Positions 59,173 to 64,000 of a stretch of DNA of 64,000 nt are shown here, one piece after another. Where the stretch lies: contig CM119263.1 in NCBI GenBank assembly GCA_051294375.1, forward strand, positions 14,586,414 to 14,650,413, given 5' to 3'. A model generated the notes under the pieces. That model worked only from the letters and a program-made list of their open reading frames with translations, made no database searches and had not been told where the DNA came from. The DNA comes from Paraspadella gotoi. Taxonomy: Eukaryota; Chaetognatha. The stretch's first letter is position 1. Each line of letters begins with the position of its first letter. A program made the translations under genes and the position numbers.

Positions 59173-62100
59173 TCATCCTTTAAGAGAAGACATTCCCGCT
59201 CGCATTATCTCGTCTACCAAGAGAAGGTTCGAAGCAATGACGGTGCACGAGTTTAGAAGTTGAACTTTCACTCTGTAGCCAGAAGAAATAAAAATTAGTT
59301 TACTGACCCACGGTTCGTATTAGAATGTGAAAATTCAACACCACTTGTACCTGTAATTATCCAGAATGCCGACGTCTTGAGGCAAAACTGCTTCCCCCGA
59401 TGTCAGATCTAACCCAACGCCTTGAGGCTGAACATTGAGGTATTCTTCTTGGAGCTTTACTATCGTTTCCTAAAACAAGAAACATCGAATAGTAATTATA
59501 AAACAAGTTGTGAGTTATTAATCGGTAGTTTTGCATGTTTTTCAATAAAAATAATTAAAAAACAACCTGACAATCGTAGCCACTGTTAGCGGCGAGAGTC
59601 TTGGGAATCACAAGTAATGCATCCGCGAAAGCTTGGACTCCCAACTTCGCGCGGCCTTTTACTTCGCCCTTATGTTGATGGAGAGCGTGAGCGGCGGCGA
59701 TTTCGAAGGCTCCCCCACCCGGAACCACAGCTCCATCTTCAAGGGCGTTCTTGACAGCACGGAGTCCGTCACGAACGGCGTCTTTCAACTGCGTGAGAGT
59801 GTATTTGTTGGGTCCCTGAAAAAGAAATGGAGCGGTTTCGACAGTATTTTAGTTAAATCTGTAAAAGTTAAATTTCTAAAAAAATTAATGAGATCAAACC
59901 TTTAACAGAATGGTGACGGATTTGGTGGCGGGGCATTCTTCGAGGAAAAAGTACTTGTCTTCTCCGAGAACGGTTTCGGTGGCCAGCCCGGCCTGACCCA
60001 AGCAACTTTCGTCCAAGTCGGCCACGTCGTTCATGGCCGATCCGCCGCAGGCCAGAGGAATTCGCTCCATGTTGCGGCGCTTGGCGCGTCGCAGGGCAAC
60101 AATGCCTTCTTTTGCCAGCATGTCGAGGGAGAACGGATCGATGCCCTTTTGGTTGATGACTATGAATCCTGCGACAAGGGAGATATGAAGAGCGAGAGGT
60201 CGATAATAAATTCGAAAATCCTAAATATTTTCGGTTGGTCGTCTTTTCGGCAAATTTCAACGTTTCTACCGTTAAAGTCAATGATGGAGATTTCCAAAGA
60301 GAAGAACAGATCTTTCCCCCCATACATCCAAATCCTCGGAAACCCCCAAGACCAACCTTTTCCGTTTTCCTTGGTGCAGACTTTTTTCTTCAGTTCGATA
60401 ATTTTCTTGACCCTCTCGTCGATGAAGGCGCGTTCGGCGGCGACGAGCTTCTCCCTCTCCTCAGCCGTCTTGTAGAAAAAACCAGAATTGACTTCCGTCT
60501 TTTCGTACTCAAGCGACACGTTGCACACGAGAACGTATGCATTTTCCACCCGCTTCGCCATGTCGGGATGGCGCGCACCGTGGTCCATTACGATACCCTA
60601 AAGCGGAAAAAACAATGGATGATAGCAGAAAAAAAGATTAAAAGAGCCGGAAAACCACCTTTCAATACATATTTGCAGAGGAAGAAAAGGAAATAAGTGG
60701 CTGCCGCTTTGAACCACCCCTTTTTTTAAATCACAATCACCAACAACCGATCAACAGACGACAATCGAATTCTTTCGTTCTTTCTCGAACATCATTTGGG
60801 GTCTTCTGAATCCTAAAAATGGAAGGAGTAAAGAAATGTGGGTGGGATTAAGAAAACAGAGAAGAACCAAAGCAGGATAGGGCGGTAGGAAAAATGGAAA
60901 AGGGAATTAAACCAAAGCTCTAACCGAGAAAATGATGAATGGCGATTCGAAACGCAGAAATTATCGGAAATCTGCCCTCGTCGGCGACCGAGAGCGAGGG
61001 GAAAGTCGGATTAGAGTCTGGGTTCCAAAGAGAGGAGCTAAGCGAGGGGAGAGTATGGGTTTAAGAAGCCCGCGACGCCGGAGCAAGAAAAAACCATTTA
61101 TCTCTTCCTCATCCCCTCTCGATATCTTCCGTCCCCTATTCCCTCGATTTCCTCCACTTTCTTTTTCAGTTTCTTCCATCCTCCTCCTCTTCTTCAGGAA
61201 ATAAAATCGTTGGGATCCGCGAGAATATCGAGAAACGCACTCCCCCGGACTCGTTTTTTCCTCTCTTTCAGTTTAAGGGCGAGAGAAAAAACCCGAACCG
61301 CTAAATCCGTTGAAAGCGTCGTTTTTTCGAGGCGTACGGATCGGCAGAGATAAACGACGAGAGGGCCAGACCAATTTTACAACCAAGTCAGCCTTTTGAA
61401 TTTCTCTCAAATCGCGAGTTACAAATACAACATACAATATTTCAGTCAAAGTTCAGGGAGAACTAAATAATCGTTGAAAACCCTAACAATAACAATATTA
61501 CGGTGTCCCTATAAACTTTTTTTCTTAGTTTGTATCCCTATCAGAGCATACGATTCTACTTATTAAAAGAAAAAAAAAAGAAAAACCAGACATAACCTTA
61601 ACACCCCCAAAAAATTACCCAATACCCATTCCACCCCTTTCTGTTCAGCCTTTTATATATTATGAGGTTCTCATTAATTATTTTCTTACAGAAATGTGTG
61701 ATATCTATTTAGAAAACTAGGGCAGGAAGTGTATTTTATTGACAACACTAACAACCCTCTCCCATTAATATACTTAAGGGAGTGGTCTTTTCATACAATT
61801 GAAACATTCTTTGAAATATTATACCGTTTCATTGATAGGGAAGCCAGGTACTTTGGGAGTGAATAAACGAGACTGAAAGAATCTTTATTGAAAGCTTTCA
61901 GGGACCTGATATGTCATTATCTTGTAAGAGTGATGGAGGCCTTAAACCACCAAAGCCTATCCAGTATCCAAAGTCAGGGGCAAGATAGCTTATTTATTAA
62001 ATGAATGGATAATTTTTATATTGGTTGTACCAATTTCATAATATTTTCAGATTTAAATTATCAAAAACCACAATTAATAAAAAACAATAATAATAAAATC

Positions 62101-62891
62101 TAAAAAAATCTAGAATTTGAAAAAAATAATTGTATTGAATATTATAAAATCTAAGACTTAAAATAGTAAAACAAGTAATTTTGCAATTTTCATAATAGTC
62201 ATAATCGTAGTTTTCAAATTCCCCCACCTTAATTAGTTTGGAATCGGTGTCGCTCTTGTGCTGCATTTCCATGATCTCGATCATATGAAGGTCGACGGCC
62301 TCGTTGGGTGCACCCTGATGGATCGTGAGAATGGCGTCGACAACAATGTCAGTCAACACATCGGCCATCTCCCCCGAAAGTTTGGTGGCCAGCGATGTCT
62401 TGGCGACTTGGACGAGTATCTCGCGGCGTTGGTGGGCATTGTTTTCACCGGCCGCTGTGGAGATTTTTATATCCTGAAAAAAAATATATATATAACAGTA
62501 TAGTCTATAGAAGGTGAGGGCGGAAAAGAGGAGCGAAATGGTGCATAAAAGGGTGGGTCTTTTAGGGGTTGACAGAAAGCAGACGACGGGGCGTTAAGCC
62601 GTTTATTCACCGAGCGAAAAGCATCATTGCGTTCAAGGTCAAAGGGGTCAAAGGGGTCATCGTGGTAACGGGAGTAAGTGTTAATGTGATGGTTTTAGGC
62701 ATAGTCCCTGTTACGATTGCCATTCATTTGGAAACATCATTGCCATCTTTTTCCCTTTTATCTTCTCTTGCCCCGCCTTCCCACGCTTTCCACGAGAATT
62801 TCCCGCTTTTTCAATTTCGCTGATTTAGTTTTTGCACTGATCTCTGACCTCGACCAGTTTACGTGATGAGCCTTCGAAAGAGGAATAGCGG

Positions 62892-62940
<49 letters not shown>

Positions 62941-63554
62941 CGACCACAAACTCACGTCTAAAACTTTAAGGGCGATGTCCTTCGCCTTGTCGAAGCCCTC
63001 GCAGATAATGCGAGGATGGAGTCCTTCCTGGATGTATCTGTCAGCCTGCTTGAGGAGCTCGCCGATGATGAGAACATTGGAAGTTGTGCCGTCGCCAGTG
63101 ATGTCGTCCTGCGCAGTAGCGGCGCGAGCGATCAAAGACGCGGTCGGGTGCTGGATCTGCATCTCGTGCAAAAGAACGTTGCCGTCTTTTGTTAATTTGA
63201 TATCGCCCGCGCCGGACACGAGCATCTTCAAGGTGCCTGAAAAAGTTTGTGGAAAGAGAATTTGCTAAGAAGGAAATTCTATGAATAACTGAACGAGGAT
63301 TCAATTTATTATTCTATGGTTATGTGATGAAGCGAGGGAAAAGTTCTAGAAGAAATTTATTATTGCACATCATGCGGTAAAAGAAACTAATAAACAGAAG
63401 AAATGGAAATACAAATTTAATATAACTCACCTTTGGGTCCAAGGTTAGTTTTAAGGACATCTTGTAGACCCTTGGCAGCAGAGATATTGACAGCAAGTGC
63501 CGCAGCCGCTTTAGCGACCTCGGCCTTTGGATTTAGCGAATGAATGGCAGACAT
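59173..63554 (-). CDS. CCT6: Chaperonin TCP-1 subunit zeta (CCT6)
   Basis: Nine coding exons in phase: 63554-63431, 63236-62956, 62473-62228, 60597-60357, 60168-59900, 59815-59567, 59469-59351, 59272-59173 (TGA 59175-59173); with these eight joined blocks the full family length, about 540 residues, is covered. CCT6 is one of eight subunits of the cytosolic TRiC/CCT ring that folds actin, tubulin and other proteins using ATP. The start [16 protein letters not shown], the nucleotide-binding NLGPKG and [19 protein letters not shown], the apical-domain DHGARHPDM and [16 protein letters not shown], and the end [13 protein letters not shown] are diagnostic of the zeta subunit. ATG 63554 is chosen because it gives the conserved N-terminus; an in-frame upstream extension is not conserved. 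A large intron (60598-62227) contains repeats R3 and R4. No breaks seen. Exon count should be read as eight coding blocks. Confidence 0.96.
61600..62045 (+). repeat. Repeats R3 (copy 2) and R4 (copy 2) in a CCT6 intron
   Basis: 61640-61725 resembles 24535-24620 (TTTCTGTTCAGCCTTTTA, AACTAGGGCAGGAAGTG). 61768-62042 is nearly identical to 36985-37250 in the same orientation. Both are non-coding. Confidence 0.75.
62893..62938. repeat. GA microsatellite next to a CCT6 donor
   Basis: About 40 bp of GA repeats starting about 18 bases into the intron that follows exon 63236-62956, giving a long CT tract in the pre-mRNA just downstream of the 5' splice site. Confidence 0.9.
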
Positions 63555-63877
63555 TGCAAAGAACAGCAAAGAACGGAGGGATAAAGTTTCGATGGGCAAA
63601 CCAAGTTTGTCTTTAAATATTTAAAATTATCTAAAAATCAACAAAATTAAGTTAATGGACTCAAAATTCTTTAAATTCAGCAATAATAGCGACTGAATAG
63701 CGATCAAATTCCCAGAGTTTGAAATGTTATATTGCATTAAATTACCCAGTGTCAAAAAAATTAGTCAATTATCACATGATATATATAGTAGGGGGGGCAA
63801 AACGATAAATAGGGATGAGGATGGGAGAGGAGAGGGCGAGAGCTCATTACTGAGGCAGCAGGTTGCGGGCAGCCAAA

Positions 63878-64000
63878 TCATCGTCCCCCATATCCATATG
63901 GATTAGATCTGCCAGCGTCGGAGCTTCCGCCTTTCATTGGGCCTCCGCCCAGACTCTGCTCATAATTCTGGCCGAAATCCTGCCCGTATCCCTGGGGGTA
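63878..64000 (-). CDS. C-terminal exon of an hnRNP A/B-like Gly/Tyr-rich protein (partial)
   Basis: Forty codons plus TGA (63880-63878), continuing beyond the right edge. Sequence includes YPQGYGQDFGQNYEQ, GGGPMKGG and RSNPYGYGGR. A Gly/Tyr/Gln/Asn-rich tail with a PMKGG motif is characteristic of hnRNP A/B (for example hnRNP A1, Hrb87F), where it mediates low-complexity interactions. No RRM is within the window, so family assignment rests on the tail only. Confidence 0.6.
   Translation of the reverse strand, partial: YPQGYGQDFGQNYEQSLGGGPMKGGSSDAGRSNPYGYGGR

Overview
The window looks like a compact, AT-rich invertebrate nuclear genome, most likely an arthropod. All protein genes are split by mostly short GT-AG introns. 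The gene set (a GPI-type transferrin, a Kekkon-like LRR-Ig receptor, mitochondrial NCLX, a ciliary coiled-coil protein, chaperonin CCT6 and an hnRNP tail) is metazoan, and the dispersed elements are typical of arthropods and other invertebrates. No bacterial-style operon, CRISPR array or intact tRNA/rRNA gene was seen. Two 10-N gaps show this is a draft assembly.

Layout. 1-1553 (+): last exons of a transferrin of the melanotransferrin/Tsf2 type, ending in a GPI-anchor signal. 1554-8798: no gene; microsatellites, a 22-bp-type minisatellite, telomere-like C-rich blocks, tRNA-like SINE fragments and two repeat families that recur inverted near 35.5-38.7 kb. 8799-11687 (-): SLC8B1/NCLX Na+/Ca2+ exchanger, 10 coding exons. 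12308-46870 (-): a roughly 43-exon CCDC180-like coiled-coil gene. One of its introns (15359-22816) holds a complete gene on the opposite strand, 17495-21849 (+), for an unrecognised Ig-like single-pass receptor. Another intron (29057-39744) has been enlarged by a 5.2-kb degenerate DIRS-type tyrosine-recombinase retrotransposon, a hAT-type MITE and other repeats. 46871-51006: no convincing gene; contains a cluster of inverted-repeat mini-elements with hammerhead-ribozyme-like cores, one of them split by a solo LTR. 51007-58477 (-): LRR-Ig transmembrane protein (Kekkon-like), 14 exons. 59173-63554 (-): CCT6 (TCP-1 zeta), complete. 63878-64000 (-): C-terminal exon of a Gly/Tyr-rich, hnRNP A/B-like protein that continues beyond the window.

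The genes do not form a pathway; they are ordinary neighbours. The most unusual material is the mobile and structured DNA: (i) seven dispersed hammerhead-like cores, most inside imperfect palindromes or terminal inverted repeats; (ii) two hAT MITEs with perfect 8-bp target duplications, one inserted 9 bp into an intron; (iii) the DIRS element with about 0.2-kb inverted termini and an extra internal copy of its extreme end; (iv) three introns that appear to use GC donors. Exon boundaries were chosen by eye from splice motifs and phase agreement; places where the phase could not be reconciled are stated.
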